From Parvularcula sp039822105 (GTDB lineage Bacteria > Pseudomonadota > Alphaproteobacteria > Caulobacterales > Parvularculaceae), in assembly GCA_039822105.1 (NCBI GenBank), contig JBCBMW010000012.1, forward strand, positions 48,140 to 112,139: 64,000 bases of DNA. The letters run 5' to 3'. Both the position numbers and the translations under genes were made by a program. Positions 6,974 through 15,811 of this stretch are shown piece after piece; the stretch's first letter is position 1, and each line of letters begins with the position of its first letter. The notes under the pieces were generated by a model. The model saw nothing but the letters and a program-made list of their open reading frames with translations, was not told where the DNA came from and made no database searches.

Positions 6974-9496
6974 TTAGAACTGACCGCCGGCGGAGAAGCG
7001 GAAGCCTTCGGGGCGGTCATACTCCTCGACCACCAACGCTTCGGACAGAACGAACTGCACTGGGCCAAATGGCGAGCGCCAGTTGACGACCACACCAGCG
7101 GTGACCCGGGGGTCGAGGCCAGCCTGAAGCGGATCGTCCGGATCGGAGTTGCCGAAGAGGTCGACGCGCTCAATGCTCGGATCGTTGAAGGTCTCCTCGT
7201 CCTGCTCGTTGACGAGGCCAGCGACCCCAAAGTCAGCAAAGAACGACGCTCGGATGCCAGCAGACGGCGGCAGCGGCAGCGGGATCAACGCTTCGGCTGA
7301 ACCCACAGCATAGGTCCGAGCACCAATCGCCTGACCGCGCCGGTTACCCAGAACAGCGTCGTCAGCATCAAACAGGCGAGGCCCGACGCCGGCCACGTCA
7401 AAGCCGCGCCAACCTCGGCCACCGCCGAGGAAAAAGCGGTCGTTCCGGCGCACACCGTCACTGTTGAAGCTCTGGATGTATCCGCCCTGGAACTTCAGTG
7501 AGCCGATGAAGCGGAACGGCAGTGGGCGATAGTAAGCCGAGCGCATCGTCGACTGGTAATAGTTAACATCGCCGCCAAGCCCAGCGAAGTTTTGCGAGAA
7601 ACTGATCGAGTAACCACGCGATGGGACGATCGGGTCGTTCGTCCTGTCCATCCGCAACGTGTACCCCACAGATGACGTCACGAACTCACCATCGTTTTCA
7701 CAGTTGAGGTCATCCGAAAGGACGACCACGTTGCATCGGTCAGTGGTAAAGATGCCGACGCCGAGCCCTGTGGTCTCTGGTTCCCGAACGCGCCGGATCG
7801 CATCCTCGTCAACGAGCTCAGCACTCGGAATGAAGTCCCCGTTCTCATCTCGAGTGAACGAAAGATCTGTCGTCAGCTCCAAGTTGTCATAACGAAGGCC
7901 ATAGTTGAGGCCGAGCTGCGCGAACTCTGAAACCGGGAAGCCGAAGTTTGCGCCCAAGCCATAAGACTGAGACACAAATCCTGCTTCCTCAAAGTCCGTA
8001 TCTTGAACAAAGATACTGGCGCCTGCCCGAAGGCGGCGGCCGAGGAAGTAAGGCTCTGTGATGGCAATCCGTGCACGGTTGGTCCGCTGCGAGGCTGAAA
8101 GGTCAAGCAGCACATTCTGGCCGCGACCGGCGAGGTTCCGTTGGTCGAGCTGAATGTTGAAGATGAAGTTGTCGTTCGAGGAGACACCACCACCGATTTG
8201 GAAACTGCCTGTCGGTTGCTCGGTCACGTTGACGTTGAGGACGGAGCGATCGGGCGCGCTGCCGGGGATCTCGTCGATCTCAACTTCTGAGAAGAAACCA
8301 AGGCCCCGGATCCTGCGCTGAGATCGGTCCACCAAAACCCGGTTGAACGCGTCGCCTTCAATGAGGCGCATTTCGCGGCGGATCACCCGATCGAGGGTCT
8401 GCTGGTTGCCGTTGATGTTGATCTCTTCGACATAAACCCGCGGACCCTCGTTCACCTCAAAGGTCACGTCGATCGTCTTGGTCTCGGGGTTCCGGTCGAG
8501 CCGCGGATAGATGTCCACGAAGGCGTAACCGTAGACGCCAGTGGCAAAGGTCAGAGCCTCCTCTGCCTCTTCGATCTTCTCTGAGTTGAAGACAGTACCC
8601 GGACGGATCGGGACCCGCCGGCGCAGCACTTCACCGGGCAGTTTGGAGAGTGTCGTGTTCACGTCGACATTGCCGAAGTCGTATTTCGGCCCTTCCTCCA
8701 CCTCCATCGTGATGATGAAGTCGCTGCGATCCGGCGTGAGCTCTGCCACCGCAGAGATCACCGCAAAATCAGCAAAACCGTTCTGGCTATAGTGCTGACG
8801 AAGAAGCTCTTGGTCATACTCCAACCGGTCAGGGTCGTAGTTGTCGTTGCTCTCGAGGATGTTCCACCAGCTCGAAGGCGCGGTCAGGACAACACCGCGA
8901 AGCTCGGCGTCCGAGAATTCCTCATTACCCAGAAAGTTGACTGCGCGAACGCCAGTCCGCGGGCCCTCATCGATATCGAAGATGACATCGACACGGTTGC
9001 GCTCAAGCTCCCTGACTCGCGGGCTCACCGTCGCGCCGAACCGGCCAGAACGACGATAGACCTCGATCATCCGCTGCGCATCCGCCTGGGCCCGTGCCCG
9101 GGTATAGATCGACCGCGGCTCGAGCTCGACTTCCTCTTCAAACTTATCATCACCGAGGCGCCGGTTACCGACATAGATGACGCGGTTGACGATGGGGTTC
9201 TCTTCGACCGTGACGTTCAAAACGCCCCTGCTGGCGTCGAAAACGATTTGAGCGTCTTCAAAGAGACCTGTTGCAAAAAGACCCTTGAGGCTCTCGTCGA
9301 TCACCACCTGATCAATATTCGTACCCGGTGTGATGGTCAGGTAAGAGCGGACTGTCTCAGGCTCCAGGCGCTGAGTCCCTGTGACCACGATCTGGCGCAC
9401 CACGGTTGTGTAATTGTCCTGGCCAGCGGCTTGGGTGCCGGTGAACAGAAACGTCAACACAACAAAAAGAAGTGGGCGCGCGGCCGACAGGTTCAT
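6974..9496 (-). CDS. bamA: Outer membrane protein assembly factor BamA
   Basis: Central Omp85 insertase of the BAM complex. The protein is 840 residues: a signal peptide ending near TQAAG, then POTRA domains to about residue 430 (first one VRQIVVTGTQRLEPETVRSYL; another IRRVREMRL-like block at RVIRREMRLIEGDAF), then the 16-strand barrel. The loop 6 signature appears as GRGWRGFDVAGVGPR. The chain ends in Phe (RFSAGGQF), as expected of an outer-membrane barrel. It follows rseP closely on the minus strand. Its partners in this window are ompH (Skp) and the BamF-like lipoprotein near 44.1 kb. Confidence 0.97.
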   Translation of the reverse strand: MNLSAARPLLFVVLTFLFTGTQAAGQDNYTTVVRQIVVTGTQRLEPETVRSYLTITPGTNIDQVVIDESLKGLFATGLFEDAQIVFDASRGVLNVTVEENPIVNRVIYVGNRRLGDDKFEEEVELEPRSIYTRARAQADAQRMIEVYRRSGRFGATVSPRVRELERNRVDVIFDIDEGPRTGVRAVNFLGNEEFSDAELRGVVLTAPSSWWNILESNDNYDPDRLEYDQELLRQHYSQNGFADFAVISAVAELTPDRSDFIITMEVEEGPKYDFGNVDVNTTLSKLPGEVLRRRVPIRPGTVFNSEKIEEAEEALTFATGVYGYAFVDIYPRLDRNPETKTIDVTFEVNEGPRVYVEEININGNQQTLDRVIRREMRLIEGDAFNRVLVDRSQRRIRGLGFFSEVEIDEIPGSAPDRSVLNVNVTEQPTGSFQIGGGVSSNDNFIFNIQLDQRNLAGRGQNVLLDLSASQRTNRARIAITEPYFLGRRLRAGASIFVQDTDFEEAGFVSQSYGLGANFGFPVSEFAQLGLNYGLRYDNLELTTDLSFTRDENGDFIPSAELVDEDAIRRVREPETTGLGVGIFTTDRCNVVVLSDDLNCENDGEFVTSSVGYTLRMDRTNDPIVPSRGYSISFSQNFAGLGGDVNYYQSTMRSAYYRPLPFRFIGSLKFQGGYIQSFNSDGVRRNDRFFLGGGRGWRGFDVAGVGPRLFDADDAVLGNRRGQAIGARTYAVGSAEALIPLPLPPSAGIRASFFADFGVAGLVNEQDEETFNDPSIERVDLFGNSDPDDPLQAGLDPRVTAGVVVNWRSPFGPVQFVLSEALVVEEYDRPEGFRFSAGGQF

Positions 9497-9508
9497 GAAC
9501 AGCAGATC

Positions 9509-10732
9509 CTAAGACTGGAAGAGACGGACAACGTCGTTGATAAGAACAAAGATGATCAGGGTGCCGACCAGCGCCAGACCAATCCGGAACAGCCCGTTTT
9601 GCAACGCTTCATTCATCGGTTTTCCCGCCACCGCCTCGTACCCGTAGAACATCAGATGCCCACCATCCAGCACAGGAACTGGTAAAAGGTTTAAAAATCC
9701 GACGGATATCGAAATCAGGGCGGCGACTTGCAGGAAATTGGCCGCGCTGGTCATCAACCGGTCGGCCAAGGTCACATTCTCTGCGGGAACAAAGCCTGAG
9801 CTTGCCGCCTGCCCCGCGAATTGTGCGATCCGTACAGGGCCGCCAATTTGGCGTGGGTCTTCACGGAAGGTTAAGAGCCGGGCGAAGTATCGGCCCGTGA
9901 CACTGATGATACGGCCAACCTCGCGGGTCCCTTCCACTGTCGCATCCACCGGGCCGAACCGCTGTCTGCTGACAAAGTTGGGGTCGGCAGAGACGCCGAG
10001 TTGGCCCGCTTCGACCTTGTTGCCGAAACCGTCGGTTTGTTCGACCCGCCGCGGCGTGGCCATCAGGGTGAGGATCTCTTCGTTACGCTCGACGGTGAAG
10101 GTCAGCTCCTCACCGCTCGAGAGTTTCACCCGTGTCGCCATGGCATCGAACGACCGGACGGCACCGCCGTTAAGCTCAAGAATCCGGTCGCCAGGGAGAA
10201 AGCCCGCCTCCGCCGCCGCGCTGTCTTCCATCACTTGGCCCACGACCGGCTCCACCGTGAACCGGCCGAGCGCCATCAAAAGGCCAGCCAGAATGACAAT
10301 AGCGAGGACAAAGTTGGCAATTGGTCCCGCCGCGACCACGGCCGCCCGCTGCCACGTGGGGCGGAAGTGAAAGCACACGGCCTTCTCTTCTTCCGTCAGC
10401 GCCGCTTCCAGGGCTTCACGTTGGGAGCCGAACTGCGTCGTGCCCGTTTGCCCAGAATTGGTGCCGGCACTGGCCGCATTCGCGTCGCCGAAGAACTTCA
10501 CGTACCCGCCGAGAGGGATCGCTGAGACCTTCCACACCGTACCGTGGCGATCGACCCAGCCCGCAAGCTTTGGGCCGAAACCAATGGAAAAAGCGTCGAT
10601 CTTGATGCCGAACAGTCGCCCGGTCTGGAAATGCCCCAGCTCGTGGATGAACACGATCACCGGGAGCATCACCAAAAAAGCCGCGAGGCTCACTGCAACA
10701 GCGGACGCGCTGCCGAGCAATGTGTCCAGCAT
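9509..10732 (-). CDS. rseP: Site-2 membrane zinc protease RseP
   Basis: Intramembrane zinc metalloprotease. In other Proteobacteria it cleaves anti-sigma factors after a site-1 cut and clears signal peptides. The HELGH zinc motif sits in the first membrane segment (His30, Glu31, His34). A periplasmic PDZ region follows (GFLPGDRILELNGGAV). Near the C-terminus, LLPVPVLDGGHLMFYGYEA supplies the LDG metal ligand in another membrane helix. At 407 residues it is a typical alphaproteobacterial length. The start is ATG at 10732, seven bases after the dxr stop. Confidence 0.95.
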   Translation of the reverse strand: MLDTLLGSASAVAVSLAAFLVMLPVIVFIHELGHFQTGRLFGIKIDAFSIGFGPKLAGWVDRHGTVWKVSAIPLGGYVKFFGDANAASAGTNSGQTGTTQFGSQREALEAALTEEEKAVCFHFRPTWQRAAVVAAGPIANFVLAIVILAGLLMALGRFTVEPVVGQVMEDSAAAEAGFLPGDRILELNGGAVRSFDAMATRVKLSSGEELTFTVERNEEILTLMATPRRVEQTDGFGNKVEAGQLGVSADPNFVSRQRFGPVDATVEGTREVGRIISVTGRYFARLLTFREDPRQIGGPVRIAQFAGQAASSGFVPAENVTLADRLMTSAANFLQVAALISISVGFLNLLPVPVLDGGHLMFYGYEAVAGKPMNEALQNGLFRIGLALVGTLIIFVLINDVVRLFQS

Positions 10733-10739
10733 CTAACCC

Positions 10740-11924
10740 TCAACCCCTGTCTGCGAGTGCTTCCACCCGGGCCCAGGCCGCTTCACGAGCCAGCTTGTCC
10801 GTCGCCAAGATATTGTCGAGGTCTGTGCTGTCGTGATTCGATCTCACCGTTTCGAGACAATGTTCGGTGACGGCCGCAATGTCCAGGAACGGGAGGTGAC
10901 CCTTCAGAAAGGCAGCCACAGCCACCTCGTTGGCCGCATTGAGGACGCACGTGGCAAGTCCACCTTCGTCGAGGCTCTCGCGGGCAAGACGAAGGCACGG
11001 GAACCGCTCCTCATCAGCAGGGAAGAAGTCCATCTGGCGCACTTTGATGAGATCCAGCTGCTCCGCTGGCGTCGCAATCCGGTCCGGCCACGCAAGCGCC
11101 GACGCCACCGGGATCGTCATATCCGGGGTGCCGAGCTGCGCGAGAACAGAGCCATCGACATAGTCGACAAGACTGTGGATCACCGACTGGGGGTGCACCA
11201 CGATCTCAATGTTCTCTTTGGGAACCGGGAAGAGATAGGCGGCCTCGATCCGCTCCAGGCCCTTGTTCATCATCGTCGCGCTGTCGACCGATATCTTCGC
11301 GCCCATGGACCAATTGGGGTGCTTCACCGCTTCTGCAGGCGTCACGGCTTTGAGCGTCGATGGGTCACGATCACGGAACGGACCACCAGAGGCCGTCAGG
11401 ATCAGCTTACGCACGCGGTGGGGTCGCTCGGCGTCAAAGACCTGGAAGATCGCGTTGTGCTCGCTGTCGACTGGGAGCAGTCGTCCGCCGCCCCGCTCCA
11501 TCGCGCCGAGAACCGCGTCCCCTGCGCAAACGAGGCATTCTTTGTTGGCAAAGGCGATGTTCGCGCCCCGCTCGGCTGCCGCGAGCAGCGGCTCAATACC
11601 GGCTGCGCCCATGATGGCGGCCATCACCCAATCGGCATCCATCTGCGCCGCTTCGACAATCGCCTGGGGCCCAGCAGCTGAACGGATACCGGTGCCAACC
11701 AGTGCAGCAGCAAGGTCTTCGCCAGCGTGGGGATTCGCGATCGCGGCAAACTCGGCCTTGGCTTCGATCGCCGCCTGCGCGAGCTCCGTCACTTTGCTGT
11801 TCGCCGTGACAGCGACGACTTCGATCTCGGCATCACGCGCTTTGTTGGCTGCGTGGATAAGATTGAGCGTGGTCTGACCCACCGATCCTGTGGCACCTAG
11901 GATGGTCGCGCGCCGCTTGAGCAT
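10740..11924 (-). CDS. dxr: 1-deoxy-D-xylulose 5-phosphate reductoisomerase
   Basis: Second step of the MEP isoprenoid pathway, converting DXP to MEP with NADPH. N-terminal ATILGATGSVGQTTL is the NADPH-binding loop, AFANKECLVCAGD and LPVDSEHNAIFQ are family blocks with the metal and substrate ligands, and the region SMGAKISVDSATMMNKGLE is diagnostic. It is 394 residues. It lies between cdsA and rseP, so isoprenoid supply for undecaprenyl phosphate (uppS) and outer-membrane assembly share one transcript. Confidence 0.97.
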   Translation of the reverse strand: MLKRRATILGATGSVGQTTLNLIHAANKARDAEIEVVAVTANSKVTELAQAAIEAKAEFAAIANPHAGEDLAAALVGTGIRSAAGPQAIVEAAQMDADWVMAAIMGAAGIEPLLAAAERGANIAFANKECLVCAGDAVLGAMERGGGRLLPVDSEHNAIFQVFDAERPHRVRKLILTASGGPFRDRDPSTLKAVTPAEAVKHPNWSMGAKISVDSATMMNKGLERIEAAYLFPVPKENIEIVVHPQSVIHSLVDYVDGSVLAQLGTPDMTIPVASALAWPDRIATPAEQLDLIKVRQMDFFPADEERFPCLRLARESLDEGGLATCVLNAANEVAVAAFLKGHLPFLDIAAVTEHCLETVRSNHDSTDLDNILATDKLAREAAWARVEALADRG

Positions 11925-11949
11925 AGAAACGAGAGCTCCTGTCTGAACG

Positions 11950-12774
11950 TTAAAGGGCGCCTTGCATCAAAATCACAGCCGCGGCCAGCGCTAAGACCGC
12001 GAACAAGAAACCGTCCAAACGGTCAAGAACGCCGCCATGCCCTGGGAACGCCCCGCCGGTATCCTTCATGCCGTAGCGGCGCTTGAAGTAGCTCTCGGTG
12101 ATGTCTCCGCAGACAACGGCCACACCGAGGATGAGGCCGAGGGCAAGGGCCAAGAGCTTCCATTGGGGCATCAGGATCATCGCCAGCGCCGCGCCAGCGG
12201 CCCCCGCGCCGAACACCGCGCCAACCGCGCCGGACCATGTTTTGTTCGGTGAAATCGACGGGACCAGCTTCGGTCCGCCCACGGCTTTTCCAACGAAGTA
12301 AGCCGCACTGTCCGCAGCCCAGGTGCAGATGAAGAGAAGCAGCGTGAAGAACGACCCCTCTGGTGCATCACGCCGTAACCAAAGGGCAGCGACAGCTGGA
12401 ACGATCAGATAAGCCGCGCCAACGCCAGGCCAGGACTGCGGGTTGGGCTTGGGCCATTCGAGCGCTGTGGCCACAACGCCGCCGATCAGCGTGGCGCTCA
12501 GTGCCCAGAGCGGTTGACCGCCTGCTGCAAGGTAAGCTGCCACCGCTGCCGTTGCTGAAAGAACATAGAAGCCGCGCGAAAACTCTGCGCCATCAACCAT
12601 CCGTGTCCACTCGAAAAGGAGAAAGATGGTCATCGCCGCGATGACCCCGGCATAGAGACGGCCACCGAAGATCACCGACCCCAAAGCAAGCGGCATCAAA
12701 ACGGCGGCGGTCAAAACCCGCTGGAGAAGCGCTGGCTTGGCGCTATCGGCCAGGAAAGACTGCTCAGCGGTCAC
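11950..12774 (-). CDS. cdsA: Phosphatidate cytidylyltransferase
   Basis: Integral membrane enzyme making CDP-diacylglycerol, the precursor of all membrane phospholipids. The C-terminal signature is present as ESYFKRRYGMKDTGGAFPGHG followed by GVLDRLDGFLF, and about seven hydrophobic segments precede it. It is 274 residues. The start is GTG at 12774, in a GTGA overlap with the uppS stop, so it is coupled to uppS. Confidence 0.95.
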   Translation of the reverse strand: MTAEQSFLADSAKPALLQRVLTAAVLMPLALGSVIFGGRLYAGVIAAMTIFLLFEWTRMVDGAEFSRGFYVLSATAAVAAYLAAGGQPLWALSATLIGGVVATALEWPKPNPQSWPGVGAAYLIVPAVAALWLRRDAPEGSFFTLLLFICTWAADSAAYFVGKAVGGPKLVPSISPNKTWSGAVGAVFGAGAAGAALAMILMPQWKLLALALGLILGVAVVCGDITESYFKRRYGMKDTGGAFPGHGGVLDRLDGFLFAVLALAAAVILMQGAL

Positions 12775-13550
12775 GGAGCCGGGGCGCGCTCGCCCTTACG
12801 GCCGCCATAGCGGCGTTCGCGGCTCTGGAACTCTTCGACCGCCTGGCGAAGGTGAGCCGCGCCAAAGTCTGGCCACAGAACATCGAGGAAAACAAACTCT
12901 GAATAGGCCGCCTGCCACAAAAGGAAGTTCGAGATCCGCACCTCACCCGACGTGCGCACGATTAGGTCAGGGTCAGGAACGCCTGATGTATCGAGGTGCG
13001 CAGAAAGAGCCTCTTCGGTGACGTCTTCGGGCCGAAGAGCGCCGCTCGCTGCTTTCTCGACGATCTTTGCTGCTGCACGGACGATCTCATCACGGCCGCC
13101 ATAGTTGAAAGCGATTTGGAGGGTGAACTGATCGTTCTCGACCGTTCGAGCCTCGGCTTCATCCACCAGCTTGAGGATGTCAGCAGGCAAGCTCGCGTGA
13201 TCGCCCAAAATCCGCACCCGGACACCCTCATCAGCAAGCCGTGCCAGGTCATCGCGGAAGAAATGCCGGAGAAGCCCCATGAGGTGGCGCACTTCCCAAT
13301 CGGGCCGTGACCAATTCTCCGTCGAGAAACTGTAGAGAGTGACGGTGCGGATGCCTTCATCGCGCGCCGCTTTCACCGTACGGCGAGCAGCCTCCACACC
13401 AGCGCGGTGGCCGTCGAGGCGGGAGACGCCTTTCGCCTCCGCCCAGCGGCCATTGCCGTCCATGATGATTGCCACATGGTCGACACGCCGAACGTCCCCG
13501 CCGGCAGCGGGGGGCGTGGCGTCATTATCGAGTTTGCGCGCAAACAACAT
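12771..13550 (-). CDS. uppS: Undecaprenyl diphosphate synthase (isoprenyl transferase)
   Basis: cis-Prenyltransferase making the C55 carrier for peptidoglycan and O-antigen. The catalytic Asp is in VAIIMDGNGRWA, and LYSFSTENW and RTSGEVRISNFLLWQAAYSE are family signatures. It is 259 residues with a basic tail (RERRYGGRKGERAPAP). The ATG at 13550 follows AGGGAG. It overlaps cdsA by four bases and lies downstream of frr in the standard order. Confidence 0.97.
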   Translation of the reverse strand: MLFARKLDNDATPPAAGGDVRRVDHVAIIMDGNGRWAEAKGVSRLDGHRAGVEAARRTVKAARDEGIRTVTLYSFSTENWSRPDWEVRHLMGLLRHFFRDDLARLADEGVRVRILGDHASLPADILKLVDEAEARTVENDQFTLQIAFNYGGRDEIVRAAAKIVEKAASGALRPEDVTEEALSAHLDTSGVPDPDLIVRTSGEVRISNFLLWQAAYSEFVFLDVLWPDFGAAHLRQAVEEFQSRERRYGGRKGERAPAP

Positions 13551-13576
13551 GTCGCTCCCTTAGCACCAACCGGCGC

Positions 13577-14128
13577 TTAGACCTGCATGATTTCCTCTTC
13601 CTTTGCGGCCTGCATTTCCTCGACTTTTTTCACTTTCTCATCGGTGAGCTTCTGCACCCGCTCGGAGAGTTTTTTCTGGTCGTCTTCAGGCAGGCCGTCG
13701 GCGTGCTTGATCTCTTCCATGCCGTCGCGGCGCACGTTGCGAATCGCTACCTTCGTCTGTTCGGCATATTTGCCGCACATCTTGGCGAGGTCTTTGCGGC
13801 GCTCTTCCGTCATCGGAGGCAGCGGCACCCGCACCATCTGGCCATCGGTGACGGGGTTGAGGCCAAGACCTGAGTCGCGGATCCCCTTTTCCACTGCACC
13901 GACAAGTCCTTTATCCCAGACATTCACCGCAAGCGTGCGGGCGTCGCCCACGGACACCGTGCCGACCTGGTTGAGCGGCATGTCCGAGCCGTAAGCGCTC
14001 ACAACCACCGGCTCCAGGAGCTGCACCGAGGCCCGGCCCGAGCGGAGGCCGCCAAATTCGGTTTTCAAGCTGTCGAGCGCGCCGTCCATGCGGCTCTCGA
14101 GTTTAGCAAAATCAGGTCCGTCGCTCAT
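13577..14128 (-). CDS. frr: Ribosome recycling factor
   Basis: Splits post-termination ribosomes together with EF-G. It is nearly all alpha-helical, with LKTEFGGLRSGRASVQLLEPV, a central beta domain (GSDMPLNQVGTVSVGDARTL) and a long C-terminal helix (LPEDDQKKLSERVQKLTDE). The start chosen is ATG at 14128, after GAGGA, giving 183 residues (usual 185). An in-frame upstream Met at 14140 is less likely. In most bacteria it directly follows pyrH; here 1.6 kb of other genes separate them. Confidence 0.97.
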   Translation of the reverse strand: MSDGPDFAKLESRMDGALDSLKTEFGGLRSGRASVQLLEPVVVSAYGSDMPLNQVGTVSVGDARTLAVNVWDKGLVGAVEKGIRDSGLGLNPVTDGQMVRVPLPPMTEERRKDLAKMCGKYAEQTKVAIRNVRRDGMEEIKHADGLPEDDQKKLSERVQKLTDEKVKKVEEMQAAKEEEIMQV

Positions 14129-14188
14129 GGCTGTCCTCAAATCCTATACGAGGCCGGGCTTATAACCGCTCGGGGCCAAGAAGAAAGG

Positions 14189-14899
14189 TCAAGCGGCTTT
14201 TGGTGACGCGCATCGCTCACGGTGGCCGCATCCTGCGCAGAGAGCGGCTTGGCGTGAGAAGCCAGGCTGCGCCTTCCCAGCCTTGAGCGCTGAAAGCTTG
14301 CGATGGGCCGCGATCACATCTTCATCGGGTTTGAGCCGAACCTTGGAAAAACTGAGCTCACCGCCGGTGAACCGAACATAGGCAAAGGGCGCCACCGGTG
14401 GGCCACCATCGCCGCGCAAGAGATAGGCATAGGCGGCAAGCTGCATCCGGTCGCCCGCAAAGACGCGGCCTTCGCGCGACTTGGTCTCGATAATCGTGCG
14501 GCGGCCGTCTTTCAGCCAGACCTCATCAGGACGTCCGCGAATATGCACCGGTTTTTGTCTGATGATAGTTTTCTCACTCGCCCAGAGCGTCGCGCCCTGC
14601 AGCTCGGGCGGCAAAAGCGCGTCTGACGACCGCTCCCCGCCGCGAAGAGCAAGGATGGCGAGCATCAGTGCGACCAGGGCCGTGATGATGATCACAATCA
14701 GCATACGTGTGTTCCTTGGCGCCGGGGTTTGCGTGACCTCGCGATGCATCTCCGCGTGCACCGCACGGCCCTCAGCCGAGCGCTTTTGCCAATGCTTTGA
14801 GCGTTTGGCGCCAAAGCGCTGATCAAACAGCACCTGGCTCTCGCACCGCTCAAGCTGTGCAAGCTCCGTCGGCGAAAAGGGCTGGCGATCTCCGCGCAA
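14189..14899 (-). CDS. Membrane-anchored Cas4/RecB-like PD-(D/E)XK nuclease with predicted Fe-S cysteines
   Basis: A 236-residue protein with the full set of Cas4-type residues. One N-terminal Cys (LERCES, Cys19) and three C-terminal Cys (CAGCGHRERC, residues 221, 224, 230) match the 1+3 cysteine Fe-S arrangement of Cas4/AddB proteins. The nuclease motifs follow in order: His48 (GRAVHAEMHRE), Asp125 (GRPDEVW), Glu138-Thr-Lys140 (IIETKSREG) and Gln153 (MQLAAYAYLL). Unlike ordinary Cas4, a strongly hydrophobic segment (about residues 66-85, MLIVIIITALVALMLAILAL) splits the N-terminal Cys/His region from the active site, predicting a bitopic membrane protein. The start is TTG at 14899 after GAGGAG. 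No cas gene or CRISPR array is nearby. It sits on the same strand between pyrH and frr. Its function is unknown; a DNA end-processing or uptake-related nuclease is only a guess. Confidence 0.75.
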   Translation of the reverse strand: MRGDRQPFSPTELAQLERCESQVLFDQRFGAKRSKHWQKRSAEGRAVHAEMHREVTQTPAPRNTRMLIVIIITALVALMLAILALRGGERSSDALLPPELQGATLWASEKTIIRQKPVHIRGRPDEVWLKDGRRTIIETKSREGRVFAGDRMQLAAYAYLLRGDGGPPVAPFAYVRFTGGELSFSKVRLKPDEDVIAAHRKLSALKAGKAQPGFSRQAALCAGCGHRERCASPKAA

Positions 14900-15052
14900 C
14901 GATTGGGCTCCTCTGATCTGGAAGGAGCTAGCAAATGTTCTTGTTTTGATCTAGCGGCACGAGCAACCATTGGATGCGATCAGAAATTGTACCACCAGCG
15001 TGATCTCGCTAGTGAAAAGGTGTTTGGTTGTTGATCGCCTTCGGGGGTTGGT

Positions 15053-15811
15053 GTGGTCGAAAAGCGGAAGTCGTGGATCCACGACAGTGTTTCTGCAATT
15101 ACTGCAGCACCGCGTGCACTGGGACTTTTGTCGATTTTGTCACTCCCGTGGCTCGCTGGCTGGGTTGCTGACCTGGTTCAATCCTATCGAGCAACGGTAA
15201 TGGCTATAGCGGAGTCGTTCGCGCGGATCCCGGCAATTAGCATTGCCGATGCTAGCCTGCTTGAGCTGTTAGGCGCAGCGGCGATGTTTGCGCCCATCGG
15301 ATTGAGCATTGTTCCTCAAACGGGGAAGGCGGTTTTCACAGAGAAGAAGGTTTGGAGAAAGACTCTCGCTGCCACGACTTTGGTTGCAGCGCTCATCCCC
15401 ACCGCAATATTCGTAGTTATGCTGCAGACAGCTTTCTCTTTAGATATATCAGGGTTTCCAGCAGTTGTTCAGTATGCTCTTCTTTTTTTATCAATTGCGG
15501 TCAGCTTCATTGCCGCTGCAATTATTATTCTAAGCACGCCGCTCTTATTCATAGCAAGCTTCGTCCCTAGCGTGATTTTTCTTGTTATCGGCGTAATCAC
15601 GAAGACGAATTACCTACAAACTATAGTCGACAACAACGCGACGTTTCTTGCCATCAACTCTATATTTATTATGTTGGTAATTGCCAGACGACCTATGCTC
15701 TATGTGGTTGGCGCGGTTGGGTTTCTTCTGATCCTCAACCAGTCAGTGAACCTACAAGAACAGTTTCAATCGCCATCCCGCGCCGAAACTATCCAGCTTC
15801 AACCACTGTGA
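15053..15811 (+). CDS. AT-rich multi-pass membrane protein, unknown function
   Basis: I do not recognise the family. The 252-residue product has about six hydrophobic segments, for example LLSILSLPWLAGWVADLV, LLGAAAMFAPIGLSIV, LAATTLVAALIPTAIFVVML, YALLFLSIAVSFIAAAIIIL, LFIASFVPSVIFLVIGVI and MLYVVGAVGFLLILN. The start is GTG at 15053 with a G-rich stretch about ten bases upstream. Base composition is visibly lower in GC than its neighbours, and it is the only plus-strand gene inside the long minus-strand rpsB-lpxB cluster, which suggests acquisition. Its 3' end overlaps the 3' end of pyrH by 23 bases. Confidence 0.6.
   Translation: MVEKRKSWIHDSVSAITAAPRALGLLSILSLPWLAGWVADLVQSYRATVMAIAESFARIPAISIADASLLELLGAAAMFAPIGLSIVPQTGKAVFTEKKVWRKTLAATTLVAALIPTAIFVVMLQTAFSLDISGFPAVVQYALLFLSIAVSFIAAAIIILSTPLLFIASFVPSVIFLVIGVITKTNYLQTIVDNNATFLAINSIFIMLVIARRPMLYVVGAVGFLLILNQSVNLQEQFQSPSRAETIQLQPL

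Noticed and set aside
8792..9685. 297-codon plus-strand frame opposite bamA
   Set aside because: It crosses the bamA/rseP boundary on the opposite strand and has no protein-like features.
10833..11681. 282-codon plus-strand frame opposite dxr
   Set aside because: It is an Arg/His-rich antisense shadow of a strongly conserved gene, with no ribosome site or family match.
14189..14899. Possible CRISPR-Cas locus because of the Cas4-like protein
   Set aside because: No repeat-spacer array and no other cas gene is present anywhere in the window.
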